From contig QZKK01000081.1 of the NCBI GenBank assembly GCA_003599475.1, positions 1 to 19,481 of the forward strand: a DNA stretch of 19,481 nucleotides. Reading direction: 5' to 3'. The notes under the pieces were generated by a model. It had not been told where the DNA came from and made no database searches. It saw only the letters and a program-made list of their open reading frames with translations. The DNA comes from Desulfobacteraceae bacterium (GTDB lineage Bacteria; Desulfobacterota; Desulfobacteria; Desulfobacterales; SURF-15). A program made the position numbers and the translations under genes. Of the stretch, positions 1-7,427 are shown in pieces. Each line of letters starts with the position of its first letter. The first letter of the stretch is position 1.

Positions 1-400
1 TTCGGAGAAGTACCAGGGTGGCCAAGGTATCGGCTGAAAACCGGCCGGACAATGCATCGGCGGCAGCCTGCGGCTGAGTTTTCGCGCCCTCAAGCCGCTT
101 CCAAAGCCGCGCATCGGGTTTGAAAAAGAGTTCCTCATCTCTCTGAAGCGCTAATGCTTCCCGCCATCGTGCGGCGGCCGAAGTGAATTCTTTTTCGGCT
201 GCGGCCAGGGCTCTGCCCATATCCTCATCCCGTGCGTCTTTCTGCACCGTAGGTTTGCCTTCCGATTCCTGAAGCTGGCGCTGAAAATATTCCGGAGGTC
301 GATAACCCTGAAGGTTGTTCATCATCTCCAGGTAGCCGCCATGCCCGCCTTCGGCGGGCAGCCATACGGCAATTACCGCAAGCAGAATTTTTCCTTTCAT
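1..400 (-). CDS. Probable TolC-family outer-membrane protein, N-terminal part (runs off the window edge)
   Basis: The reading frame starts at the ATG complementary to 398-400 and stays open to base 1, giving about 133 residues without a stop. The start overlaps the TGA of the upstream tolC-like gene (ATGA), so the two are translationally coupled. The N-terminus has a short hydrophobic signal-like stretch (ILLAVIAVWLPA), followed by a charged, probably helical segment of about 90 residues. Near the window edge comes FSADTLATLVLLR, which resembles the start of the first TolC helical hairpin (the usual 'xxAxxxALxxNP' region). The TolC assignment is inference from this short match and from the tandem position. 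An efflux accessory protein is the main alternative. The complete gene lies outside the window. Confidence 0.6.
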   Translation of the reverse strand, partial: MKGKILLAVIAVWLPAEGGHGGYLEMMNNLQGYRPPEYFQRQLQESEGKPTVQKDARDEDMGRALAAAEKEFTSAAARWREALALQRDEELFFKPDARLWKRLEGAKTQPQAAADALSGRFSADTLATLVLLR

Positions 401-1758
401 GGCGTTTCCTTTCCGAGCCGCTCGGGCGCAACTCCTCCTTCGGTCGAAAGACTTTGCCCGACAAGGCCCTCCAGGCGCGCAAGAGATTTTCCGTAATCGG
501 AGCGGGCCCGGGCCAAGGATAGGTTGAAATTGTACCATACCGCCTGGGTTTCCACGAAATCGGAAAAGCTCCCCTGCCCCTCCTGAAACCAACTTTCGGC
601 AACTTCCATGGCTTTTGCCGCTTGGGGCAGAAGCTGCACCGAATAGAGCTCCATCAGCCGGCCGGCATTCTGAAGCCGGAAAAAAGCGGCCCGAATCCCG
701 GTGAAGGTTTCGTTGACTCGGGCGGTCCGGTTTGCCCTGGCCTGCACCAACCCGGCCTGTGCCTGCGCCGTTCGGCCGCTGTTTTTTCCGAACCAGAGCG
801 GAACCGAAAAGCCTGCCTGTACCCCCACTGCATCCCTGCCGGCATCAGGCGGGGCTACAGGAACCTCCGGATCCCCGATGCTGCTGTAAAAAACCCCGAT
901 TCTGAATTCGGGCAGGTATTCGTATCCGGCCAGCTCGACCTGAAGACCGGCTCTTTCGACCCCGGCTTCGGCAATCCGGATCTCTTCCCGGTTGGCTTCC
1001 GCCAGCCGGTAAAGCGCATCCAGGGTAAAATCGATTGGCTGTACCGGCCTTTCCGCGAAGCGGCCGAAGGGGGCATCCGGCGGGCGACTCAGGATTCCGT
1101 TCAGCCGTGCTTTCTCGGTTTCGGCAAGCTCTTCGAGGAGAAGGATATCGTACTGGAGCTGCCCCTGCTGGGACTGCGCCCGGACCACATCGATAAACGC
1201 CGTCTTTTCGAGGGCATAAGCGCTTTCGGCCACCTTGCGCAGATGCCGCAACAGTTCGAGGTTCTTCTCGGCGACCTGTACGGCTTCCTGGACATAGAGG
1301 AGCTCGAAATAGCTTTCGTAGATGGAGACGATGACATCCCGGATGGTTTTGTCCAGGTTCAAGCGGGCGATTTGCGCATCGGCCTGAACGATCGAGCCGG
1401 CCTTTGAAAGCCTACCGGGAAACGGAATGACCTGCATCAGCGTCGCGGTCCAGTCCTGCGGCCCCAGGCGGGTCTCGATCGGCTCGGGAAAATAGGTCAC
1501 CAGCACCTGGGGGTCCGGATAGCCGGTGATCACGCGATAGTTCTCGACCACCGATTTCCATTGAGCCCTCGCCTGTTGGATTGCAGGATTGTTCTCGTAG
1601 GCATAAACGACAAGGTCATGGATTCGCACCCGCTCGGTCATTGCAGATTCGTTTTTTTCCGCAGCCGCAGCGTTCTTCCCGGCGGAAAGCAGCCAGGTCG
1701 CTACAGAACAAAAGACTGCCGCAACCATGAATAAGAACCGCCATCGAATCGGTTTCAT
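397..1758 (-). CDS. TolC-family outer-membrane efflux protein (CusC/TolC-like)
   Basis: The product has 453 residues, the usual length for a TolC/CusC outer-membrane channel that links inner-membrane pumps to the outside. It starts with a signal peptide (basic MKPIRWR, hydrophobic core to about residue 25, Ala-rich cleavage region near 30-33). Two similar helical halves follow. The first begins at VYAYENNPAIQQARAQW (about 50-67), and the second contains LYRLAEANREEIRIAEAGVE and a long coiled-coil-like stretch ending LARLEGLVGQSLS. The phrase IPFPGRLSKAG is typical of the family. The ATG at 1758 is preceded by AAAGGGG with suitable spacing. The gene lies 108 bases downstream of the phosphatase gene on the same strand and overlaps the next gene by four bases, so an operon is likely. 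The substrate is unknown; no pump or adaptor gene is visible in the window. Confidence 0.88.
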   Translation of the reverse strand: MKPIRWRFLFMVAAVFCSVATWLLSAGKNAAAAEKNESAMTERVRIHDLVVYAYENNPAIQQARAQWKSVVENYRVITGYPDPQVLVTYFPEPIETRLGPQDWTATLMQVIPFPGRLSKAGSIVQADAQIARLNLDKTIRDVIVSIYESYFELLYVQEAVQVAEKNLELLRHLRKVAESAYALEKTAFIDVVRAQSQQGQLQYDILLLEELAETEKARLNGILSRPPDAPFGRFAERPVQPIDFTLDALYRLAEANREEIRIAEAGVERAGLQVELAGYEYLPEFRIGVFYSSIGDPEVPVAPPDAGRDAVGVQAGFSVPLWFGKNSGRTAQAQAGLVQARANRTARVNETFTGIRAAFFRLQNAGRLMELYSVQLLPQAAKAMEVAESWFQEGQGSFSDFVETQAVWYNFNLSLARARSDYGKSLARLEGLVGQSLSTEGGVAPERLGKETP

Positions 1759-1776
1759 AGATGCCCCTTTCTAAAT

Positions 1777-1865
1777 ACGTTGCACGTTGCACGTTGAAGT
1801 CGTTGCACGTTGCGCGTCAATCCCTAAACGATTTCAACGATTTCAACGTTCAACGATTTCAACGA
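1777..1865. repeat. Intergenic short-word inverted repeat (CGTTGCA / CAACGATTT type)
   Basis: The gap between the phosphatase and tolC-like genes is almost entirely repeats. The left part repeats ACGTTGC words and the right part repeats TTTCAACGA words. The right half is an imperfect reverse complement of the left, so the transcript could fold into a long hairpin. The repeat touches the phosphatase stop codon. Confidence 0.75.
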
Positions 1866-1866
1866 G

Positions 1867-3714
1867 CTACAGTTCTTCCGATTTCGCCTTTATCACCACC
1901 AGGGTGACATCGTCTTCCTGGTCCCCGCTGCCGCGAAATTCCTTGAGCTCATCCGTTACGGCTTTCAGGATTCCTGCTGCCGAAGCATGGCTGTACCGGC
2001 GAAGCAGATCCCGCAGGCGGTCCTTTCCGTAGTATTCCCCGGCCGGATTTTGCGTATCCCAGAGCCCGTCTGTTCCGATCAATAGAATATGCCCGTAGCC
2101 CCATCCTTTTCGCGAGTAGGATTTAAACCGGTAGCCCTTGTCGACCCCGAGCGCCATTCCGCTTCCGCCGAGCTCTTCGAATTTGTCCCTTGCCGAATCA
2201 TAGAAAATCGCCGGGTCGTGCCCCGCCCGTACCCAGTGAAGTTCTTTTCGGGTCAGATCGATGACGGAAAAAAACAAGGTCATGAAATTTCCGCTCCGGT
2301 CGGTGTCGCTGCACAACAGCCGGTTTACATCCGTAACGATCTCGGCCAGACCTCCAGTCTGGGTGATCCGGCCGTGAATCAGCGCCCGCGCGGTGGTCAT
2401 CAGCAGCGCTGCCGCGACGCCATGGTCTGAGACATCCCCTACGACGATGCCGATCCGGTTGCGGCCGAATTCCGGCAATTCCAGGAAGTCGTAGTAGTCT
2501 CCCCCGGTCTCTTCGGAATAGATGCTCTGCCCGGCGATATCCAGGCCGTCGAACTGCATTCCGTCCGCCGGCAGCAGGTTTTTCTGAACTTCGCTCGCCA
2601 GGTTCAGGCAGTATTTGATATGGGCCCTGTCTTCGAGCTGGGAGGCCATTTTATTGAAACTTTCGGTAAGCTCCCCGACTTCGTCCTGCGTGGTCACCGG
2701 AAGAGTAACGTCGTAGTCGCCTTCGGAGATCCGGAAGGCCGCATCGGAAACTTTTCTGATGGACGATACGGTCTTTCCGGTAACGAATCGGATCAGAATC
2801 AGGACCATCAGGATGAATATCCCGCCCACAAGGGAATAAAATACGTGGAACCGGACGATCGGAGAAAGAATCTCGCTTCCGGGAGCGATCAGGACAATCG
2901 TCCACGGAGCCTCCTTCAGTTTGTAGAATCCGCTGACGCGTTCAGGGGGAAATCCCTCTCCGAAAACAGTCCCGAACGGAAGCGACTTCATGGCCTTCAG
3001 GGTGGATCCTTCGACGGCTTCGCCCGTTTCACCGAACCGATCCCGCTTTACTTCAAGATTGCTGGCAAGAATATTCCCCTCTTCGTCCAGTAGGTAAGCC
3101 TCATGATCCTGCCACCAGCCGGCTGCCTCCGCCGTTTCGATCAGTGATCGAAACGGGATCTTGACCTCGACGCGCCCGATCTCTTCTCCGTTTTCTTCTT
3201 TCAGATCCGATATCAGGGACACCGTTTCGCTGCCGGCTTCGGAATCGAAATGAGGCGGTGTGACCCGGATGCCCCCGCCCGGATGAAACGGCATCTCCTT
3301 AAAACCCTCCGCTTCCCCTTCCGGCTGGCGAGCATACTGCATGCCCTGGCTCATATAATGGTGCATTTTCTGCTGGACCCAGGCTTCCTGCTGCGGGTCG
3401 GTCCAACGGATATCGACATCGGATACCCATTCGAGCTGTTCAAGCTGGCTGACAATGTGATTCTGAACCAACCGGGCATCCGGAATTCCGGCGAAGTCAT
3501 GAAACATCTTCATCATCTGTTTGGGCCGGCTCAACCGCATGTCGACGTGATGCGCCGAGCGCTGAAGCTTCAGAATGGTCGCCTCTCCCCATTGCTTCAG
3601 AAGGCTGTTTCGGGCGTAGAGAAATCCTGCGAACCCCATCACCAGGAGGAGCGCCCCGACCGGCAGGAGCAGTAAAATGGAGAATCGTTTCTGCAAACTT
3701 CGAAAAGCCATCAT
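1867..3714 (-). CDS. Membrane sensor PP2C/SpoIIE-family serine phosphatase (RsbU-like) with HAMP domain
   Basis: The product has 615 residues. A transmembrane helix (about 14-33) is followed by a periplasmic sensor region of some 260 residues, probably dCache-like, then a second helix (about 300-322). A HAMP linker follows (about 322-375, including SVSDAAFRISEGDYDVTLPV-like sequence), and then a cytoplasmic SpoIIE/PP2C domain from about 395 to the end. Metal-site motifs are visible: GGDYYDF, GDVSDHGVAAALLM, LIGTDGLWD and the final DDVTLVVI. Enzymes of this family dephosphorylate anti-anti-sigma-factor (STAS) proteins in partner-switching pathways, but no STAS or anti-sigma gene is in the window. 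Translation probably starts at the first of two consecutive ATGs; no strong ribosome site is visible. A sigma-54 promoter lies about 65 bases upstream, divergent from the sensor kinase. Confidence 0.9.
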   Translation of the reverse strand: MMAFRSLQKRFSILLLLPVGALLLVMGFAGFLYARNSLLKQWGEATILKLQRSAHHVDMRLSRPKQMMKMFHDFAGIPDARLVQNHIVSQLEQLEWVSDVDIRWTDPQQEAWVQQKMHHYMSQGMQYARQPEGEAEGFKEMPFHPGGGIRVTPPHFDSEAGSETVSLISDLKEENGEEIGRVEVKIPFRSLIETAEAAGWWQDHEAYLLDEEGNILASNLEVKRDRFGETGEAVEGSTLKAMKSLPFGTVFGEGFPPERVSGFYKLKEAPWTIVLIAPGSEILSPIVRFHVFYSLVGGIFILMVLILIRFVTGKTVSSIRKVSDAAFRISEGDYDVTLPVTTQDEVGELTESFNKMASQLEDRAHIKYCLNLASEVQKNLLPADGMQFDGLDIAGQSIYSEETGGDYYDFLELPEFGRNRIGIVVGDVSDHGVAAALLMTTARALIHGRITQTGGLAEIVTDVNRLLCSDTDRSGNFMTLFFSVIDLTRKELHWVRAGHDPAIFYDSARDKFEELGGSGMALGVDKGYRFKSYSRKGWGYGHILLIGTDGLWDTQNPAGEYYGKDRLRDLLRRYSHASAAGILKAVTDELKEFRGSGDQEDDVTLVVIKAKSEEL

Positions 3715-3779
3715 CGTATACTTTGCGGCGCCCTCATATCAGGAAAGATTCGAACGGAATCGGTACCGGATCACGAGGC

Positions 3780-3795
3780 TGCAAATCATGTGCCA
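3780..3795 (-). promoter_or_regulatory. Sigma-54 (-24/-12) promoter of the phosphatase-tolC operon
   Basis: Read on the minus strand the sequence is TGGCACATGATTTGCA, matching the consensus TGGCAC-N5-TTGCW at every fixed position. GG and GC are separated by exactly 10 bases. The expected transcription start is near 3769, about 55 bases before the phosphatase ATG. The divergent neighbour encodes a sigma-54 activator, which supports function. Confidence 0.8.
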
Positions 3796-3856
3796 CGATC
3801 TTATGTATCTATTTTATTTGCATAATTTTTTATTGCACGAATGAGTCGCCCCGAGG

Positions 3857-3873
3857 GTGAGTAATAAATTCAC
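3857..3873. promoter_or_regulatory. Possible activator-binding inverted repeat
   Basis: GTGAGTAATAAATTCAC has GTGA/TCAC arms and lies 62-78 bases upstream of the sigma-54 -24 element. This is the usual zone for an NtrC-class enhancer site. The assignment is inference from position and symmetry only; no second copy was found by eye. Confidence 0.3.
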
Positions 3874-3954
3874 AGTTCTCTTCAGGTCCGGAAAGAAAAT
3901 GCGAAAAAAATTTGCACACGGGTCGATCGATGCTTATCAATAACAGAACAGCCG

Positions 3955-5694
3955 ATGCGGATCCTACATAAAAAAAAGCTTTATCTGCCTGCCTTGTCGA
4001 TCATCGCTGCCGCTTTGATTCTTCTCGGGCTCATCAGTATTTCCACTTATCGTAACCTGAATCGGGAGAAAATCAAAATCATGTCGTTTGCACACCGACA
4101 GGCATCGATGCTGCTGAGCATCATCGAGACCTCCGCCCGAACCGATCCGTGCCAGGACGAAGCTTCCGATTTCTTTCGGGAAATCGCTACGCATGAAGAT
4201 GTGGCCTATATTTATCTTTTCAACCCCCAGGATCGAATCACTTGCCATTCCGATCCCGAAGGAGAAGGAGATACCGCCTCATGGAAGTGGGAAAATCTGG
4301 ACAGCGAAAGAACTCACTCCCGCATGATTCAACTTCCGGACAAGACCCGGGTGTATGAAATCGCAAGGCGCTTTTCTCCGCAGCAATCGATGGATGACTC
4401 GGAAGCTTTTGTATTCCCTACGAATCGAAAACGGGATCTGCAAAAAGCCGATTCCGGGATCGTTCTGGGTTTGAGGATGAACGCCTACGATTCCGCCCTT
4501 CGGTCGGATCTTCAACACGCAATCGTGATGGCGGCGATCGTTATCGTGTTGGGGTCCGCGGTCTTTTTCTTCATCTTCATCATTCAGAACTACTACATGG
4601 TGGAGCGCACGCTGAGGCGAACGCAGGATTACACCCAGCAGGTCGTATCCAGTATGGCAAGCGGTCTTTTGGGCATCGACCCCAAAGGGAAAATCCTCTC
4701 CTTCAATTCGACGGCCGCCGGCATTTTAGGACTCGAAGACCCCGGAGGGTCGGATTTGAGGTCGATATTGGATTTTCAATCCCTTGGAATTCAGGAAGTG
4801 CTCAATCGATGCGAGACAGTCACCGACAGGGAGATCCGATTCCGCAAACCCGATGCGTCGATCATTCCGCTCAGTGTCAGCGCTTCGCCGATACGCGATG
4901 AAAACGGAGGCTGCAGAGGCGCCGTCCTGATCTTGAGCGATCGGACCAATATCAAGCAGCTCGAAGAAAAGGTTCGGCGATCCGAAAAACTGGCCGCTGT
5001 CGGGCAGCTTGCCGCAGGTCTGGCCCATGAAATTCGAAACCCGCTGAGCTCTATCCGCGGGTTTGCACAGTTTCTCCGCTACGCCTTGAAGGACAGGCCC
5101 AAAGAGCAGGAGTACGTGGAAGTCATGATCCGGGAGATGGATCGAATCAATCGCGTGGTCACCGACCTGCTCTCGTTTGCCAATCCCAGGTCGGCGGAGC
5201 TCAAGCCGGTACGGGTCGAGGAATTGATCGACCATGTGGTCCGGTTGGTCGAAGCCGACTCGCGGGCCAAAAAGATCGATATCGCATTTGATGTATCCCC
5301 GGGGCTTGGAGAAATACCTCTCGACGCCTATCAGATGACGCAGGCCTTCTTAAACCTTTTGTTGAATTCCCTGAAGTTCGTCGATCCCGGCGGTTCCGTC
5401 GAAATCGCCGTGTCGGCTGCCGAGGGTAAAAAGGAATATATATTCCAAGTGGAAGATAACGGGCCCGGAATTCCGAAAGAAAACCTGGCCAAAATTTTCG
5501 ATCCTTTTTTTACGACCCGTGAAACCGGCACCGGTCTGGGGCTGGCCATCGTCCATAAAATTGTGGAGAATCATCGCGGAACCATCGATGTGGAAAGTCC
5601 GCCTTCCGGAAAGCCGCGCGGATGCCGTTTTACGATCAGAATCCCGGATCCGGCGGGAGAAACGGGGAAAAAGCGGGAGGAAGCATCGAGATAG
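3955..5694 (+). CDS. Membrane sensor histidine kinase (ZraS/NtrB-like, with PAS domain)
   Basis: The product has 579 residues: TM1 at about 9-31, a periplasmic domain with two Cys (66 and 97), TM2 at about 187-212, and a PAS domain at about 222-337. The HisKA domain contains [16 protein letters not shown], with phospho-acceptor His358. The HATPase domain has an N box ([11 protein letters not shown]), G1 (DNGPGIP), F box (DPFFTT) and G2 (GTGLGLAI). It should autophosphorylate and pass phosphate to the response regulator encoded 114 bases downstream. The ATG at 3955 is the last that keeps TM1, but it lacks a good ribosome site. A weak TTGCAC-17-TATCAA promoter at 3912-3940 would leave a very short leader. 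The two periplasmic Cys could bind metal or form a disulfide; the signal sensed is unknown. Confidence 0.92.
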   Translation: MRILHKKKLYLPALSIIAAALILLGLISISTYRNLNREKIKIMSFAHRQASMLLSIIETSARTDPCQDEASDFFREIATHEDVAYIYLFNPQDRITCHSDPEGEGDTASWKWENLDSERTHSRMIQLPDKTRVYEIARRFSPQQSMDDSEAFVFPTNRKRDLQKADSGIVLGLRMNAYDSALRSDLQHAIVMAAIVIVLGSAVFFFIFIIQNYYMVERTLRRTQDYTQQVVSSMASGLLGIDPKGKILSFNSTAAGILGLEDPGGSDLRSILDFQSLGIQEVLNRCETVTDREIRFRKPDASIIPLSVSASPIRDENGGCRGAVLILSDRTNIKQLEEKVRRSEKLAAVGQLAAGLAHEIRNPLSSIRGFAQFLRYALKDRPKEQEYVEVMIREMDRINRVVTDLLSFANPRSAELKPVRVEELIDHVVRLVEADSRAKKIDIAFDVSPGLGEIPLDAYQMTQAFLNLLLNSLKFVDPGGSVEIAVSAAEGKKEYIFQVEDNGPGIPKENLAKIFDPFFTTRETGTGLGLAIVHKIVENHRGTIDVESPPSGKPRGCRFTIRIPDPAGETGKKREEASR

Positions 5695-5760
5695 AGGTTT
5701 CAGTGTTCAGCGCTCAGGTTTCAGGCGCGTCGCAAACTGACACCTGAAACCCGAAACCTT
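5693..5760. repeat. Intergenic short-word inverted repeat (GGTTTCAGTGTTCAG type)
   Basis: The gap between kinase and regulator has a left arm of GTTTCAG/GTTCAG/GCTCAG words and a right arm CCTGAAACCCGAAACCTT, its imperfect reverse complement. The left arm overlaps the kinase stop codon. It can form a hairpin between two genes that are presumably cotranscribed. The same word family recurs at 7166-7279 and 13999-14175. Confidence 0.75.
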
Positions 5761-5808
5761 GGAAATGGACCTTGAAAATCGATTGGATGGATCCGGTAGA
5801 AATGAACT

Positions 5809-7164
5809 ATGGACTATAGAATCCTGGTGGTCGACGACGACGCTTCTCTGCGGAAGATGCTGGATGCCGTTTTGACCGAAGACGGCTACGAAATCACGCA
5901 GGCCGACGACGGCAGCAAAGCGGTCTCGGCGGTCAAAGAACGCTTCTACGATCTGATCCTGATGGACATCCGGATGGCGCAGATAGGGGGGATAGTGGCA
6001 CTCAAGAAAATCAAAAAGCTGAACCCCGAGATCCCGGTGATCATCATGACGGCATACGCTTCGGTGGATACCGCAAGAGATGCGCTCAAATCCGGGGCCT
6101 TCGACTATCTCACCAAGCCGTTGGATATCGATGAACTCAAGCTGATTGTCCGCCGCGCCTTGCGCCACCACCAACTGGAGCAGGAGAATCGATATCTGAA
6201 GGAGCGGCTCGACGATCGATTCGATTTCAGTAACATCATCGGATCGAGCCGCCCCATGCGGAGACTCTTCGAGACGCTGGCCCTGGTGGCGCCGACGGAA
6301 GCCACCGTGCTCGTTACAGGTGAGAGTGGAACGGGCAAGGAGCTGATCGCCAATGCGATCCACCAGAACAGCCCCCGCAGGGACCATCCGATGGTCAAGG
6401 TCAACTGCGCGGCCCTTCCCGAGACGCTGTTGGAGAGCGAACTCTTCGGACATGAAAAGGGCGCTTTTACCGGGGCGATCAGCCGCAGCCGGGGAAAGTT
6501 CCAACTGGCCCACCGATCGACCCTCTTTCTGGATGAAATCAGTGAAATGACCCCGGCGACCCAGGCCAAGATCTTGAGAGCGCTTCAGGAAAGGGAGGTC
6601 GAACCGGTGGGCGGGGATAAAACGATTGCAGTCGATACCCGGATCGTCGCGGCCACCCATAGAAACCTGGAAGACGAGGTCAAGGGCGGAAGGTTCAGAG
6701 AAGATCTCTACTACCGGTTGAACGTGGTGAAAGTCGAGATTCCGCCGCTTCGGAGCCGTCCCGAAGACATCCCACTGCTTTCAGAATTGTTCCTGAAACG
6801 TTTCGTGGAAAAAAACCGGAAAATGATCAAAGGATTCACGCCGAAATCCGTAGACATCCTGATGCGCCACGATTGGCCCGGAAACGTTAGAGAGCTGGAG
6901 AACGTGGTGGAACGGGCGGTGATCATGGCGACAGGCGACCGGATCACACCGGAAGATTTTCCGGCAGCCCTGACGGAAAGCGAAGCGCCCGAACGAGTCG
7001 ATCGATCCGGAAACCCTTCCGCCAGGACCCTGAAAGAGATGGAAAGGGAGATGATCCTGCGCACCCTGGCGGAAACCGGCGGCAACCGCACGCACGCGGC
7101 AAAGATTCTCGGCATCAGCCGCAGGACCCTGCAGTTGAAGATCAAAGAGTACGGAATCGATTAA
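5809..7164 (+). CDS. Sigma-54-dependent response regulator (NtrC/ZraR class)
   Basis: The product has 451 residues in the standard three-domain layout. The receiver domain (1-120) has acidic residues D9-D11, phospho-acceptor Asp53, Thr81 and Lys103. The AAA+ sigma-54 activation domain has Walker A GESGTGKE (171-178), the sigma-54-contacting GAFTGA loop (218-223) and Walker B LFLDE ending at Asp242/Glu243. A Fis-type helix-turn-helix ends the protein (GGNRTHAAKILGISRRTLQ). It should be phosphorylated by the upstream kinase and then open sigma-54 promoters. Two matching promoters are in this window, at 3780-3795 and 10993-11008. The ribosome site is weak, and the ATG at 5802 in another frame gives only a five-codon ORF across the start. 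Confidence 0.95.
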   Translation: MDYRILVVDDDASLRKMLDAVLTEDGYEITQADDGSKAVSAVKERFYDLILMDIRMAQIGGIVALKKIKKLNPEIPVIIMTAYASVDTARDALKSGAFDYLTKPLDIDELKLIVRRALRHHQLEQENRYLKERLDDRFDFSNIIGSSRPMRRLFETLALVAPTEATVLVTGESGTGKELIANAIHQNSPRRDHPMVKVNCAALPETLLESELFGHEKGAFTGAISRSRGKFQLAHRSTLFLDEISEMTPATQAKILRALQEREVEPVGGDKTIAVDTRIVAATHRNLEDEVKGGRFREDLYYRLNVVKVEIPPLRSRPEDIPLLSELFLKRFVEKNRKMIKGFTPKSVDILMRHDWPGNVRELENVVERAVIMATGDRITPEDFPAALTESEAPERVDRSGNPSARTLKEMEREMILRTLAETGGNRTHAAKILGISRRTLQLKIKEYGID

Positions 7165-7165
7165 A

Positions 7166-7279
7166 AAGAAATGACGAAAATGACTAAAAGTTAGAGGTTT
7201 CAGTGTTCAGTGTTCAGGTTCTATCCTCGAGCCGACACCTGAAACCTGAAACCTTCTTTGTTCATCTTCGTCATTTCTT
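7166..7279. repeat. 114-base imperfect palindrome between convergent genes
   Basis: The outer arms AAGAAATGACGAAAATGA (7166-7183) and TCATCTTCGTCATTTCTT (7262-7279) are reverse complements at 17 of 18 positions. Inner arms are GGTTTCAGTGTTCAGTGTTC and a CCTGAAACCTGAAACCTT segment. The element fills the gap between the response regulator (stop 7162-7164) and the convergent Cys-rich gene, whose stop codon (7271-7273) lies inside the right arm. It could serve as a two-way terminator, though it lacks a classic GC stem with T run. Confidence 0.8.
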
Positions 7280-7405
7280 CCCATTGCAGCCGGTGCATCC
7301 GCAATCGCAGGGAGATCTGCCCGGCCGGAATTTCTTGTAAAAAACACGGGCGATATAACCGGCGGCCAACCCGACGACGATGAAAACCATCACTGTCTGT
7401 TCCAT
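7271..7405 (-). CDS. Small Cys-rich membrane protein associated with FeoB
   Basis: The product has 44 residues: one transmembrane helix (about 4-22), a basic stretch (YKKFRPGR) and a cytoplasm-side tail with CDCGCTGC. This is the layout of the 'FeoB-associated Cys-rich membrane protein' family found after feoB in many anaerobes. The start is the ATG at 7405, preceded by AGAGGTGG. A longer frame to 7477 exists but has no supporting ribosome site and would overlap feoB. The gene begins 22 bases after the feoB stop on the same strand. Its role is thought to be accessory to ferrous iron transport, and the four Cys could bind metal; this is inference. Confidence 0.82.
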   Translation of the reverse strand: MEQTVMVFIVVGLAAGYIARVFYKKFRPGRSPCDCGCTGCNGKK

Positions 7406-7427
7406 GAAACCACCTCTTTTTTTCCGA

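Noticed and set aside
622..1407. A 261-residue plus-strand open frame opposite the tolC-like gene.
   Set aside because: It is an antisense shadow with no recognisable protein features.
5707..6660. A 317-residue minus-strand open frame.
   Set aside because: It lies opposite the conserved response regulator, and its Asp/His/Arg-rich composition is typical of an antisense shadow.
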